Origin: Bacteroidales bacterium
GTDB lineage: Bacteria > Bacteroidota > Bacteroidia > Bacteroidales > UBA932
Reading direction: 5' to 3'
Assembly (NCBI GenBank): GCA_017453565.1
Contig: JAFTEQ010000003.1
Span: forward strand, 21,959 to 85,958
DNA: 64,000 nucleotides
The notes beneath the pieces were generated by a model. It saw only the letters and a program-made list of their open reading frames with translations. It was not told the origin of the DNA and ran no database searches. Positions 19,972-30,727 of this stretch are shown here, piece by piece; position 1 is the stretch's first letter; every line of letters begins with the position of its first letter. A program made the position numbers and the translations under genes.

Positions 19972-19989
19972 CAAAGGACATCGGCGTCT

Positions 19990-21342
19990 ATGAGAAAGAT
20001 TCTGTACATCCTCGCTTTTCTGCTGCTCTGCACGGGCTCGCTTCGGGCGGTGCCCGATGACCGGAAGAACGTGGCCCTCGAGAACGGGATTGCCGCTGCC
20101 GTCCTGCGTCTCGACGGGGGCGACCTGCAGGGGGCGCTTTCGGCCCTGGAGGCGCTCGACCGCCAGTTTCCCGACAACGATGCGGTGAATTATTTCCTGG
20201 GTCTGACGGAGGCGGCGCTGAAGCATCCCGACCGGGTGGAGCAGTATCTGCAGAAGGCGGTGCGCCTCAATCCGGTCAACACCGACTACCTCGATGCCCT
20301 GGCCGCCCACTACCAGAACACGCAGCAGAACGAAAAGGCGACGGCCATCTATCTCGACCTGCTGGAGCGTTTTCCCCAGAAATACAGCAACGCCTACACC
20401 CTCACCCTGCTGGCCGACCGGCAGATGGCCTCCGGGAAGGACTCCCTCGCCCTGGCGAGTTACGAGCGGGCCCTGCTCTACGATCCCGGCTATGCGCCTG
20501 CCCTGCTGGGCAAAAGCGAGCTGCACCGCATGAAGGGCCGCTTTCCCGACTTCTTCGCCTCCGTTACCCCGCTGATGAGCGATCCCTACCTGGCCCCTTC
20601 GGCCAAGGCGGGCTATCTGAAAGCGCTGATGGAGCACGTGGACGGTTCGTTCTATCAGGTCTGGGGTGGTCAGCTCGACTCGCTCGTGAACATCTGCACG
20701 CGCGTGCATCCGTCTGACAGCAGCACCCTCCGGCTCGCCGGATCCTGGTATTACGGCACCGGCCGCAAGGAGCAGGGAGAGGCCTTGTTCGACCGTTTCC
20801 TCTCCGCTTTCCCGCAGAGCGCCGACGCGCATTTCATCAGGGTGCAGCTGCTTTCCGAGCGCTCCGACTGGGAGGGGGTGGTGGCCGAGTGCCAGGAAAT
20901 CCTGAACCTGAAGGGCATCGGCCGTCAGGAAACGGTGCAGGCCTACAGCGTGCTGGGCGATACCTATTATACATTGAAGGACAAAAAGAACGCCTACGCC
21001 AGCTACGAACGGGCGCTTAAACTCGACCCGGGCTACGTGCCCGTGCTGAACAACTACGCCTACTACCTATCCCTGGAGGCCAAGAACCTGCCGAAAGCCG
21101 AGAAGATGAGCAAGATCACCATTGAGAAGGAACCCGACAATCCCACCTATCTCGACACCTATGGCTGGATCCTGCATCTGCGCGGCCGTTCCAAGCAGGC
21201 CAAACCCTATTTCAAGCACGCTATGCTCTACGGAGGCAAGGAAAGCGCGGTGATCCTGAAGCACTACGCCCTTGTGCTCGACGCCCTGGGCGAGAAGGAA
21301 CTGGCCGGCTATTATCACAATCTCGCAGACACCAAGAAATGA
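19990..21342 (+). CDS. Exported tetratricopeptide-repeat protein
   Basis: The protein has 450 residues with a signal peptide ending near GSLRAVP. Several TPR units follow, with the A8/G8/A20/P32 pattern visible in LQGALSALEALDRQFPDNDAVNYFL-type blocks (~32-60), in ASYERALLYDPGYAPALLG near 155-175, and in ASYERALKLDPGYVPVLNN near 335-355. TPR arrays bind partner proteins; here the partner is unknown. Its TGA overlaps the ATG of the EnvC-like gene, so a joint cell-envelope role is likely. The protein probably works in the periplasm. Confidence 0.8.
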   Translation: MRKILYILAFLLLCTGSLRAVPDDRKNVALENGIAAAVLRLDGGDLQGALSALEALDRQFPDNDAVNYFLGLTEAALKHPDRVEQYLQKAVRLNPVNTDYLDALAAHYQNTQQNEKATAIYLDLLERFPQKYSNAYTLTLLADRQMASGKDSLALASYERALLYDPGYAPALLGKSELHRMKGRFPDFFASVTPLMSDPYLAPSAKAGYLKALMEHVDGSFYQVWGGQLDSLVNICTRVHPSDSSTLRLAGSWYYGTGRKEQGEALFDRFLSAFPQSADAHFIRVQLLSERSDWEGVVAECQEILNLKGIGRQETVQAYSVLGDTYYTLKDKKNAYASYERALKLDPGYVPVLNNYAYYLSLEAKNLPKAEKMSKITIEKEPDNPTYLDTYGWILHLRGRSKQAKPYFKHAMLYGGKESAVILKHYALVLDALGEKELAGYYHNLADTKK

Positions 21343-22505
21343 AGCCGTTCCGTTTCCTGCCCGTCCTGGCGCTGCTCTGCACCCTGTCGCTGCCTGTTTT
21401 TGCACAGAAACGGGGAACGGCTGCGCAGGAAAGCAAGAAAGCGAAGCTCGAGCGGGAAATCGCCATCCTGGACAAACAGCTCAAGGAGACTTCCAGGCAG
21501 AGCGACAACGCCCTGTCTTCGCTGCGCCTCGTGCGGCGGAAGGTGGACGCCCGCAGGAAACTGGTGTCGGAGAGCGACCGCCGGATCGCCGGGCTGGACG
21601 GGCAGATTGCAGAGCGACGGCGCGAGATCAACGCGCTGGAAGAGCGGCTCGATACCCTTTCCCGCCACTATGAACGCCTGGTACGCAGCGCTTACCGCAA
21701 CCGCGACGCACGGCTCTGGTATCTGTATCTTTTGGGCAGCGGCAACCTCTCCCAGGCGACGCACCGCTATGCCTATCTGAAGTCGCTCTCGGCCCAGATG
21801 AACAGCCAGGCCCGCCGCATCCGCGATGCCCGCAGCGAACTGGTGCAGCAGAAGGCGGCCCTGGAGGACCTGCGGCACGAGGCGGGGAAACTCCGCTCCG
21901 AACGGGTGGCGGAACTGGGACGCCTGCAGAAAGAGGAGGGCGATTCCAAAAAACTGGTGGACCGGCTCAAGAAAGACAAGTCGCGCTATCAGCGGCAGCT
22001 CTCCGCGAAACGCAAGCAGGTGGAGGCGCTCAACCGCGAAATGGCCCGCCTGGTTTCGGGCTCGGCCGCCAAGCCGCGCACGGCGGTGGACGTGAAACTC
22101 GACGCCGAGTTCGCTTCCAACCAGGGAAAGCTCCCCTGGCCGGCCGACGGGGTGGTGGTTGACTCGTTCGGGGAGCACGCCCATCCGGTCTATTCCAACG
22201 TGAAAATGCCCTTCAACAACGGTGTGGGTATCGCGGTGCCCAAGGATGCACCGGTGAAGGCCGTGTTTGACGGCACGGTGCGTCAGATCATCGTGATGCC
22301 GGGCTACAACCAGTGCATATTGGTGCAGCACGGCGGCTATTTCACCTTCTATTGCAAACTCTCATCGGTGGGCGTGAAGGCCGGCGAGAAGGTAAAAACC
22401 GGCCAGGTCCTCGGACGCGTCGATACCATTGCCGGTGAAACACAGCTGCATTTCGAGCTCTGGGAGGGGCGGACCCCACGCGATCCGGAGACCTGGCTCC
22501 GTTAG
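21339..22505 (+). CDS. EnvC-like murein hydrolase activator (degenerate M23)
   Basis: The protein has 388 residues with a signal peptide ending near LPVFAQ. Residues ~30-240 are a long coiled coil (heptads around KLEREIAILDKQLKE), followed by a LytM/M23 domain from ~265. The first metal-binding block is degenerate: NNGVGIAVP replaces the usual H.G.D. Although QHGGYFTFYCKL and LHFELWEG remain, it is probably not a peptidase. That matches EnvC/NlpD-type activators of amidases in cell separation. It overlaps the TPR gene by 4 bases (ATGA). Confidence 0.82.
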   Translation: MKPFRFLPVLALLCTLSLPVFAQKRGTAAQESKKAKLEREIAILDKQLKETSRQSDNALSSLRLVRRKVDARRKLVSESDRRIAGLDGQIAERRREINALEERLDTLSRHYERLVRSAYRNRDARLWYLYLLGSGNLSQATHRYAYLKSLSAQMNSQARRIRDARSELVQQKAALEDLRHEAGKLRSERVAELGRLQKEEGDSKKLVDRLKKDKSRYQRQLSAKRKQVEALNREMARLVSGSAAKPRTAVDVKLDAEFASNQGKLPWPADGVVVDSFGEHAHPVYSNVKMPFNNGVGIAVPKDAPVKAVFDGTVRQIIVMPGYNQCILVQHGGYFTFYCKLSSVGVKAGEKVKTGQVLGRVDTIAGETQLHFELWEGRTPRDPETWLR

Positions 22506-22517
22506 GGATTCAATTAC

Positions 22518-22976
22518 TCAGTCTTCGTCCTGGTAATTGGTTGTTTCAAGCGATTCCTTCATGAAAGTGGCAACTTGGCGGACCTGGTCTTTGCTGGAAC
22601 CCGCGTACGGTTTGCTCATGTCGTAGATGAGCGACTTGCCCTTCACGCTGTAGTCGGCGATTCTATCCCGACCCTGTTCGTCTTTTTCAAGGTCTTCAAC
22701 GATCCCGTCATACGCTATCTGAGCGAGGCTCGCGGATGGGTAGGTGGCGGTGAGGGTAGCGGAAGTGCAGATGTCGTTCTGGAAATTCCATTCGTAGGTG
22801 CTGGTTACGGTGATTCCGTACTGCGTCAAGACCTGCTTGATGACGATCTGGTTGTCGGTCTCGGTGAGGGTGACCTCGTTGGTCACGTCGTCTTTGCCTC
22901 CCTCTTTTTCTTTGCCGTCACAGGCGGCGAGCAGGAGGCTGCTGAGGGCCAGAAGCCCGAAAAGAATCTTTTTCAT
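22518..22976 (-). CDS. Small lipoprotein of unknown function
   Basis: The protein has 152 residues with a lipobox in LSSLLLAACDG (Cys near 19) and an acidic, Lys-rich tether. Short beta segments such as TVTSTYEWNFQND and ATLTATYP follow, with no recognised domain. It lies 2 bases after the malate dehydrogenase stop in the same direction and may simply ride on that transcript. It converges with the EnvC-like gene. The start at 22976 was chosen for the lipoprotein signal. Confidence 0.6.
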   Translation of the reverse strand: MKKILFGLLALSSLLLAACDGKEKEGGKDDVTNEVTLTETDNQIVIKQVLTQYGITVTSTYEWNFQNDICTSATLTATYPSASLAQIAYDGIVEDLEKDEQGRDRIADYSVKGKSLIYDMSKPYAGSSKDQVRQVATFMKESLETTNYQDED

Positions 22977-22978
22977 GA

Positions 22979-23965
22979 TTATAAACTGGGGTTGAGGGTT
23001 TTCCATTCTGCCACGGGCGGGATGATGCCGAGGTCGATGATTTCGTCGCGCATCTTGCAGAGGTGCTCGTAGGAGCGCTGCAGGCCGGCCATCTCTTCGG
23101 CCGTGCCTTCCGGGGCGGAGAAATGGGCTCCGCTCTTGTCGATGACAGACGGCATGGCCATCATTACGCCCTTGTAGGCGCCATCCTTTACGTAACAGCC
23201 GGCGGGCCAGGTGAAGGGCGCACCGCCCATGGCGGCCTCGATCATCTTCACGGCGTTGTAGGCCGGGCTCTGGAAGGAGCTGCGGCCGCGCAGTTTGATG
23301 ATGTTGGAACCGCCCTGCACGGTGTTGTGTTTGATTTCTTCCCAGCGTTCGGCGGAAAGACCCATTTCGGAAAGGGGTTTGCCGTCAATCTTCACCTGCG
23401 AGGCGAACACCGCCATGGCTTCGCCGTGGCCGCCGTAGGTGTGGGCGCCCGTCACCTTGCACTGCTGCACGCCGAACTCGGCGGCGAGCGCTTCCTGCAG
23501 ACGGGTGGAGTCGAGGGCGGCGAGGGTGGTGACCTTCTCGGGCGAGAGTCCGGAGTGCAGCAGCACCACCAGACCCGTGAGGTCGGCCGGGTTGAAAATG
23601 ACGGTGACGTGCTTCACGTCGGGGCAGTACTGGCGCACGTTCTTGCCGAACTCCTCGGCAATCTGGCAATTGCCCTTGAGCAGGTCTTCGCGGGTCATGC
23701 CCTCCTTGCGCGGCGCGCCGCCCGAGGAGATGATGAACTTCGCGCCGGTGAAGGCCTCGGCCGGATCGGTGGTCCAGGTCAGGTTGGCCCCTTCGAAGGC
23801 GCAGTGGTCGATTTCGGCCGCGACACCCCGTAGTCCGGGTTCGTAAACATCGTACAGACAGACGTTTGGCGTGAGGCCGAGCATCAGGGCAGACTGGGCC
23901 ATGTTGGAGCCGATCATACCGGCGGCACCCACGATGGTCAGTTTTTCATTACTGAGGTATTTCAT
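22979..23965 (-). CDS. mdh: Malate dehydrogenase
   Basis: The protein has 328 residues and belongs to the LDH/MDH superfamily. The Rossmann start TIVGAAGMIGSNMA (10-23) binds NAD, and the substrate loop GAPRKEGMTREDLLKGN has the paired Arg residues typical of malate rather than lactate use. LDSTRLQEALA precedes the catalytic His in TGAHTYGGHGEAM. It interconverts malate and oxaloacetate in the reductive branch of central metabolism that leads to succinate and propionate in Bacteroidales. A TACCTTTG promoter lies about 34 bases upstream. Confidence 0.9.
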   Translation of the reverse strand: MKYLSNEKLTIVGAAGMIGSNMAQSALMLGLTPNVCLYDVYEPGLRGVAAEIDHCAFEGANLTWTTDPAEAFTGAKFIISSGGAPRKEGMTREDLLKGNCQIAEEFGKNVRQYCPDVKHVTVIFNPADLTGLVVLLHSGLSPEKVTTLAALDSTRLQEALAAEFGVQQCKVTGAHTYGGHGEAMAVFASQVKIDGKPLSEMGLSAERWEEIKHNTVQGGSNIIKLRGRSSFQSPAYNAVKMIEAAMGGAPFTWPAGCYVKDGAYKGVMMAMPSVIDKSGAHFSAPEGTAEEMAGLQRSYEHLCKMRDEIIDLGIIPPVAEWKTLNPSL

Positions 23966-23999
23966 CTTTTAAAAAATAAGGTTTTCCCATTAAGCAGTG

Positions 24000-24007
24000 C
24001 AAAGGTA
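24000..24007 (-). promoter_or_regulatory. -7 element TACCTTTG for mdh
   Basis: It reads from CAAAGGTA. It lies 12 bases from the divergent element at 24020-24027. Confidence 0.6.
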
Positions 24008-24019
24008 AAAAAAAACCAC

Positions 24020-24027
24020 TATCTTTG
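24020..24027 (+). promoter_or_regulatory. -7 element TATCTTTG for the Sfp-type gene
   Basis: It is a perfect consensus match 17 bases before the ATG at 24045. Confidence 0.65.
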
Positions 24028-24044
24028 TCGCGTTATAAACTTTT

Positions 24045-24695
24045 ATGGCACTATTTCTTACAAAAGATCTTGACGACGACGCGCACTCGCGACTGGGTGT
24101 CTGGCAGATAACCGAGTCCGAGGAAGAGCTCCGCGCGCTTACTTCCATTCCGAGTGACGAACTAGAGGAGATTTCATTCATCAAGAGCGAATCGCTCCGG
24201 CGTCAGAAACTGGCCGTGAGGGCCCTTCTGGACGTAATGTTCGAAGACAAGGTGTATCTGTCGCACCACGACAACGGAAAACCCTACATCGAAAACAACG
24301 CCACCAACATCAGTATCACCCACACCGAGAAGTATGTGGCCGTGATCCTGAACGATATCGACGATGTGGGCATCGACTGTGAGTCGCTTGACCGCGATTT
24401 CTCCGCGGTGGAGAAAAAGGCCCTGTCGGAAGACGAGATCGACAGCCTCGACGACGACCGTCGCAACGAGCAGTTGGCCATCTTCTGGTGCGCCAAGGAG
24501 GCCATCTACAAGAAGATGTCGCAGTATGGCGTCGATTTCGCCGAGCAGATCGAGGTGGAAGATTTCCGTCCCAAGGGCGAGGGTGAGCTGGAAGCCACCT
24601 TTATCCACAAGGACGGCTACGAGGAAGAGTACGACCTCGAGTACATGACCTTCGACCGCCACGTCCTTGTGTGGGTGGCGGGCGACCGGTCATAG
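24045..24695 (+). CDS. 4'-phosphopantetheinyl transferase superfamily protein
   Basis: The protein has 216 residues, of Sfp-type length. The Mg-binding motif VGIDCE (near 107-112) and the FWCAKEAIYKK motif (near 147-157) are both present, plus SITHTEKYVAV for CoA contact. Such enzymes attach the phosphopantetheine arm of CoA to acyl-carrier or peptidyl-carrier proteins. No PKS/NRPS gene is visible, so the target is probably fatty-acid ACP. The protein is strikingly acidic (many DD/EE runs), unlike typical Sfp. Confidence 0.82.
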   Translation: MALFLTKDLDDDAHSRLGVWQITESEEELRALTSIPSDELEEISFIKSESLRRQKLAVRALLDVMFEDKVYLSHHDNGKPYIENNATNISITHTEKYVAVILNDIDDVGIDCESLDRDFSAVEKKALSEDEIDSLDDDRRNEQLAIFWCAKEAIYKKMSQYGVDFAEQIEVEDFRPKGEGELEATFIHKDGYEEEYDLEYMTFDRHVLVWVAGDRS

Positions 24696-24737
24696 CGGGT
24701 TTCCCCTTATTTCAGAGACTGATGCCTCCGACGCCGC

Positions 24738-26795
24738 TCAGCGCCGGATGTCGGCCTGCAGCCTGATGTCTGCGGACGATGCGCCCACGGCGATGCGGTA
24801 GGCGCCGGGATCCTGCTTCCAGGCGTGGGTCTTCACGTCGTAGTAGCTGAAGGCATCGGGGCCGAGGTGGATGCTGAAGCGCTCCGAGGCGCCTTTGCGG
24901 ATGAGTTTCTTGTCGTAGCCCTTGAGTTCGCGGTCGGGCCGCAGGACCGAGGGTTTCTGCGGGCACACGTAGACTTGCGCCACTTCCTTGGCGTCGGCGG
25001 CACCGGTGTTGGTGACGGTGAACGACACATCCACGCCGTCGCCGGCGGGCACCACCGAGAGATCATCGTAGCGGAAGCTGGTGTAGCTGAGGCCGAAGCC
25101 GAAGGGGAAGAGGGGCTCCACGCCGAAATGCTTCACCCCGCGGTAGCCCAGGAACACGCCCTCGGAGTAGTCGGTGTAGGGATAACTGGCGCGGTAGATT
25201 GCCTTCTGCAGCTGTTGAGGCGTGTAGTGGCCGCTCACCGGGTTCTTATCCAGGCTGCCCCAGAAGGTGAAGGGAAGCTTTCCGGAGGGGGATACCTTGC
25301 CGGTAAGCAGGGCTGCCAGGGCGTTGCCGCCTTCCTGGCCGGGATACCAGTCCATGATGATGGCCGGCACCTTGTCGAGCCAGCGGCTCAGGTCGAACTC
25401 GCCGCCCGAATTGATGACCAGGACCAGCTTGTCGGTGTGCTTGAGCACGGCGTCCACCTGATTCGCACGGGTGGGCGGCAGATTGTAGCTGCGGTCGCGG
25501 CTCTCGCTTTCGAAGGCCTCGTCGAAACCAGTCACCATGATCACGGCCGTGGCGGAACGCAGCACCTCGGGATCGGGGTGGCCCAGCAGGATCACCGGAT
25601 AGTCCTTGCCCAGAGCCTGCATGCCCGCAGCCGGAGTGACGCCGTGGCCGTCCTCGGGATTCACCCAGCCCGAACCGCCGCCGCAGACAATGCTGTAGGC
25701 GTTGGGGCCGATCACCACGTATTTGTTCTTCTTGCCGGGCTTGAGAGGCAGGATGCCGCCCTCGTTCTTGAGGAGGACGGGGCCTTCCAGTGCAATTTCA
25801 TAGGCGCGCCGCGCCGAGAGGGCCTTGTCTTCGGCCGCCGGGTCGGGGGCGGTAGATTTGTCCAGGAAGCCGAACGCGGCAAAGGCCTGCAGGATGTGCT
25901 GGCACTTCTCATCCAGGTCGTCCTCCGTGATGACGCCGTTGGCCAGCAGGCCCTTGATGAGATCGGGCTTGGCCACCTTGGCCCAGGGCATCTCCAGGTC
26001 GAGCCCGCCCTTCACGAAGTTGAGGGGGTCGTAGCAGGAATTCCAGTCAGACATGGCAATGCCCTCGAAGCCCCAGGCGCGCAGGTTGTCGCGGATGAGC
26101 CAGGGGTTCTCGGCGGCGTGCATGCCGTTGATGGGGTTGTAGCTGGTCATCACGGCGCCCACGCGGGCTTTTTCCACCGCCTTGCGGAAGGTGGCGAAAT
26201 AGATTTCGTTGATGGTGCGCTCGTCGGCGTTGGAACTGGTCCCGTGCCGGTCGTACTCCTGATTGTTGAGGGCAAAGTGCTTGATGGTGGCCATCACGCC
26301 TTGCTCCTGCATGCCCTGGACGTACTCGGAAGCCGTTTCAGATGCCAGATATGGGTCTTCGCCGTAGTATTCGAAATTGCGCCCGCAGAGTGCGCTGCGG
26401 TAGATGTTGACGCCGGGCCCCAGCATGATCTGGATGCCGTTGGCCTTGGCGGCGCAGCCGATGCCGCGACCCATTTCCCGTACGGCCTGACGGTTCCAGG
26501 AAGCCGCGACGGAGAGGCCGCAGGGGTAGAAGGTGCTCTGGATGCGTTTGTTGCCGTAATTGCGCACGCCCTGGGGACCGTCGGCCATGCGGATAGCCGG
26601 GATGCCCAGACGCTCCACGGCCTGGGTGCAGAAGCCGTCGATCTTACCGGAAATGAGGTCTATCTTTTCGTCCAGGGTGAGCTGGCGGACCAGGGCTGCG
26701 GCACGGTCTTTATGAGCCTGGGTAATCTCCTGTGCGCGGGCGACAGGGGAAGCGAGCAGGACTGCGGTGAGGAGGAGAAGGGTGTTTTTTTTCAT
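24738..26795 (-). CDS. Glycoside hydrolase family 3 beta-glucosidase-type enzyme, exported
   Basis: The protein has 685 residues with a signal peptide ending near PVARAQ. The TIM-barrel domain begins LTLDEKIDLISGKIDG and carries the nucleophile Asp250 in IAMSDWNS; KHFALNNQE is the GH3 substrate block. The second alpha/beta domain starts near ~310 (LLKNEGGILPL), and a fibronectin-III-like domain ends the protein (FTVTNTGAADAKEVAQVYV). The activity is probably a beta-glucosidase or related exo-glycosidase; the sugar is not fixed by sequence. The start at 26795 is set by the signal peptide. A much longer open frame continues upstream but is antisense to aroC and suf genes. Confidence 0.9.
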   Translation of the reverse strand: MKKNTLLLLTAVLLASPVARAQEITQAHKDRAAALVRQLTLDEKIDLISGKIDGFCTQAVERLGIPAIRMADGPQGVRNYGNKRIQSTFYPCGLSVAASWNRQAVREMGRGIGCAAKANGIQIMLGPGVNIYRSALCGRNFEYYGEDPYLASETASEYVQGMQEQGVMATIKHFALNNQEYDRHGTSSNADERTINEIYFATFRKAVEKARVGAVMTSYNPINGMHAAENPWLIRDNLRAWGFEGIAMSDWNSCYDPLNFVKGGLDLEMPWAKVAKPDLIKGLLANGVITEDDLDEKCQHILQAFAAFGFLDKSTAPDPAAEDKALSARRAYEIALEGPVLLKNEGGILPLKPGKKNKYVVIGPNAYSIVCGGGSGWVNPEDGHGVTPAAGMQALGKDYPVILLGHPDPEVLRSATAVIMVTGFDEAFESESRDRSYNLPPTRANQVDAVLKHTDKLVLVINSGGEFDLSRWLDKVPAIIMDWYPGQEGGNALAALLTGKVSPSGKLPFTFWGSLDKNPVSGHYTPQQLQKAIYRASYPYTDYSEGVFLGYRGVKHFGVEPLFPFGFGLSYTSFRYDDLSVVPAGDGVDVSFTVTNTGAADAKEVAQVYVCPQKPSVLRPDRELKGYDKKLIRKGASERFSIHLGPDAFSYYDVKTHAWKQDPGAYRIAVGASSADIRLQADIRR

Positions 26796-26815
26796 CTTTC
26801 GCGTTATTAGTGTTC

Positions 26816-26823
26816 CAAATATA
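26816..26823 (-). promoter_or_regulatory. -7 element TATATTTG for the GH3 gene
   Basis: It reads from CAAATATA, 20 bases upstream of the start. Confidence 0.6.
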
Positions 26824-26845
26824 CGCAGAAAAAGCCGAAAACCAC

Positions 26846-26853
26846 TAAATTTG
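26846..26853 (+). promoter_or_regulatory. -7 element TAAATTTG for aroC and the following genes
   Basis: It lies 20 bases upstream of the aroC ATG and is the only clear promoter for the tightly packed aroC-sufBCD-ispE run. Confidence 0.6.
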
Positions 26854-26873
26854 TAGGAAATGAACAAGTCCGT

Positions 26874-27905
26874 ATGAACAGCTTTGGTCAGTTTTTGCGC
26901 GTGACGCTCTTTGGCGAATCTCACGGCCCGGCCATCGGGGTGGTGATCGACGGGGTTCCCGCCGGGATTCCGCTTGCGGTCGGGGACTTTATGGAAGACC
27001 TCGCCCGGCGCGCACCGGGTGCGAAAGGCACCACGGCCCGAAGGGAGAAAGACGTGCCCGAAATCCTGAGCGGCGTCTATGAAGGACATACCACGGGTGC
27101 GCCCCTTACCCTCATCTGGCGCAACGAGCATGCCCGATCCGAAGACTATGAGCGTTTGAAAGACATACCTCGGCCCGGCCACGCTGATTATCCGGCAATG
27201 GGTAAATATCATGGTTATGCGGATTTGCGCGGCGGTGGTCCCTTCTCCGGGAGGATGACCCTTGCCCTGGTGGCCGCCGGAGTTGTGGCGAAGAAACTGT
27301 TGCAAGCCGTTTCCCTGGAAATCAGCGCCCGTCTGGTTGAAGTCGGGGGAGAAAACGACCCGAAGCGCTGGGATGCCCTTTTGGACGAGTGTGCCGCGAA
27401 GGGCGATTCCCTGGGCGGAGTGGTGGAGTGTACGGCCAGCCGGATGCCGGTTGGTCTGGGGGAGCCCTTCTTCGATTCCCTGGAGTCCCTGTTGTCTCAT
27501 GCCGTCTTCTCCATCCCGGGCGTGCGGGGCATCGAATTCGGGGACGGCTTCGCTGCTGCCGGAATGAAAGGGTCTGAACACAACGATCCTCTGGTTGCCG
27601 TACCCGGCCTGACGAAGGGGGAAGGGACGGTCGCTCCTGCCAAAAACGGTGCCGGCGGCATCAACGGTGGGCTTTCCAATGGTGCACCCCTGCTCTTCCG
27701 AGTGGCTTTCAAGCCCACGGCGAGTATTTCCCGCCCTCAGCAGACTTACAACTGTCGGACGCACACCCAGGACATCCTTTCCGTCAAGGGGCGGCATGAT
27801 GTCTGTTTTGCGCTTCGTACCCCAGTGATCGTGGAGGCTGCGACGGCTTTGGTCCTTTGTGACCTGGTCCTGCGCGACAGAGCCGCGATGGAACGTCCCT
27901 TCTGA
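26874..27905 (+). CDS. aroC: Chorismate synthase
   Basis: The protein has 343 residues. The signature GESHGPAIGVVIDG (14-27), the RPGHADYPAMGKYHGYAD-type block near 100-120, and RGGGPFSGRMT are all present, as is the late RPQQTYN motif. It converts EPSP to chorismate with reduced FMN, the last shikimate step toward aromatic amino acids. The stop lies 9 bases before sufB. The link with Fe-S assembly is positional only. Confidence 0.95.
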   Translation: MNSFGQFLRVTLFGESHGPAIGVVIDGVPAGIPLAVGDFMEDLARRAPGAKGTTARREKDVPEILSGVYEGHTTGAPLTLIWRNEHARSEDYERLKDIPRPGHADYPAMGKYHGYADLRGGGPFSGRMTLALVAAGVVAKKLLQAVSLEISARLVEVGGENDPKRWDALLDECAAKGDSLGGVVECTASRMPVGLGEPFFDSLESLLSHAVFSIPGVRGIEFGDGFAAAGMKGSEHNDPLVAVPGLTKGEGTVAPAKNGAGGINGGLSNGAPLLFRVAFKPTASISRPQQTYNCRTHTQDILSVKGRHDVCFALRTPVIVEAATALVLCDLVLRDRAAMERPF

Positions 27906-27914
27906 ATACAATCC

Positions 27915-29372
<1,458 letters not shown>

Positions 29373-29388
29373 CCGAAAAACAACGCTT

Positions 29389-30141
29389 ATGTCTGAATAT
29401 CTGCTCGAAATCAACGATCTGCACGCTTCGGTCTCCGGCAAGGAGATCCTGAAAGGCGTGAGCCTGTGTATCGCTCCCGGCGAAGTGCACGCGGTCATGG
29501 GACCCAACGGCGCCGGGAAAAGCACTCTTTCGGCGGTGCTGGCCGGCCGGCCCGACTACGAGGTCACGGCGGGGACGGTCCTGTTCCGGGGCCGCGACCT
29601 GCTCGCCCTGTCGCCCGAGGAGCGCTCCTGGGCGGGGCTTTTCCTCTCGTTCCAGTATCCGGTGGAGATTCCCGGCGTGTCCATCACCAACTTCATGAAG
29701 GCGGCGGTGAACGCCCGCCGCAAGGCCCGGGGGCTGCCCGAACTGTCGGCGGCCGAATTCCTCAAACTTATGAAGGAGAAGATGGCCCTGGTGCAGATGA
29801 AGGGCGAGTTCGCCCGGCGCGAGCTCAACGTGGGTTTCTCGGGCGGAGAGAAAAAGCGCAACGAGATATTCCAGATGGCCATGATCGACCCGCTCTTCTC
29901 CATCCTCGACGAGACCGACAGCGGCCTCGACGTGGACGCCCTGAGGATCGTGGCCGACGGGGTGAACGCCCTGCGCAGCCCCGAGAAGGCGGCCATCGTG
30001 ATTACCCATTACAAGCGTCTGCTCGACTACATCAGGCCCGACGTGGTGCACATCCTGAAGGAAGGACGCATCGTGCGTACGGGCGGTCCGGAGCTGGTGG
30101 AACAGATTGAAAAGGAGGGATATGAAGGAATCGGTGCCTGA
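29389..30141 (+). CDS. sufC: Fe-S assembly ATPase SufC
   Basis: The protein has 250 residues. It is an ABC-type ATPase with Walker A GPNGAGKS (38-45), the SufC-specific LFLSFQYPVEIPGV block, signature FSGGEKKRNEIFQM, and Walker B LFSILDETDSGLD. It drives conformational change of SufB-SufD during cluster formation. Its last 20 bases overlap the start of sufD, which indicates translational coupling. Confidence 0.95.
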   Translation: MSEYLLEINDLHASVSGKEILKGVSLCIAPGEVHAVMGPNGAGKSTLSAVLAGRPDYEVTAGTVLFRGRDLLALSPEERSWAGLFLSFQYPVEIPGVSITNFMKAAVNARRKARGLPELSAAEFLKLMKEKMALVQMKGEFARRELNVGFSGGEKKRNEIFQMAMIDPLFSILDETDSGLDVDALRIVADGVNALRSPEKAAIVITHYKRLLDYIRPDVVHILKEGRIVRTGGPELVEQIEKEGYEGIGA

Positions 30142-30727
30142 ACTGCTCTGCATGCTGGGGCGTGACGCCCTGCCCGGGCCCTTCCGTCTGGAAGCGGGCC
30201 AGGCGCTGCGGCTTACCCTGCTGGCGCTGCCGGGCGTGAGCGTCGACGCTTCGCTCGAAGTGCAGCTGTTGGGGCCGGGAGCGGAACTCGATCTGGGCGG
30301 GCTCTACCTCTGCCGCTCCGACGAGCGCGTGCGCCTCTCCGTCCGGGTACGGCACGAAGCGGGCGGGGCCGTCTCGCATCAGCTGCTGAAGGGCATTGTG
30401 GACGGCACGGCGCGTTTCTCCTTCGACGGGCTCATCTACGTGGCCCCCGATGCGCAGAAGACCGAGGCGGTGCAGCAGAACCACAGCCTGCTGCTCTCGG
30501 ACAGCTGCCAGGCCGAGACGCGTCCGCAGCTGGAAATCTACGCCGACGACGTAATCTGTTCGCACGGTGCCACCCTGGGCCACCTCAATGCGGACGAGCA
30601 GTTCTACATGCGTTCGCGCGGCATTCCCGAGGAGGAGGCGCGCCGCCTGCAGATGATTTCCTTCCTTTCCCCCGTGCTGTCGCGTCTGCCCGAGGCGCTG
30701 CAGGAAGAATGCCTTGCCGCCCTATGA
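30122..30727 (+). CDS. sufD: SufD, short form
   Basis: The protein has 201 residues, about half the usual ~400-450. The conserved C-terminal part is complete: EIYADDVICSHGATLGHL, containing the His equivalent to the functional His360 of E. coli SufD, and DEQFYMRSRGIPEEEARRL. The N-terminal helical domain and much of the beta-helix are missing. A start at 30122 is supported by the 20-base overlap with sufC. It may be a minimal SufD that still pairs with SufB. The stop overlaps the ispE start (ATGA). Confidence 0.85.
   Translation: MKESVPELLCMLGRDALPGPFRLEAGQALRLTLLALPGVSVDASLEVQLLGPGAELDLGGLYLCRSDERVRLSVRVRHEAGGAVSHQLLKGIVDGTARFSFDGLIYVAPDAQKTEAVQQNHSLLLSDSCQAETRPQLEIYADDVICSHGATLGHLNADEQFYMRSRGIPEEEARRLQMISFLSPVLSRLPEALQEECLAAL

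Noticed and set aside
19913-19981. Longer start for the ECF sigma factor
   Set aside because: The extra codons cover the TAATTTTG promoter and the start region of the divergent TPR gene.
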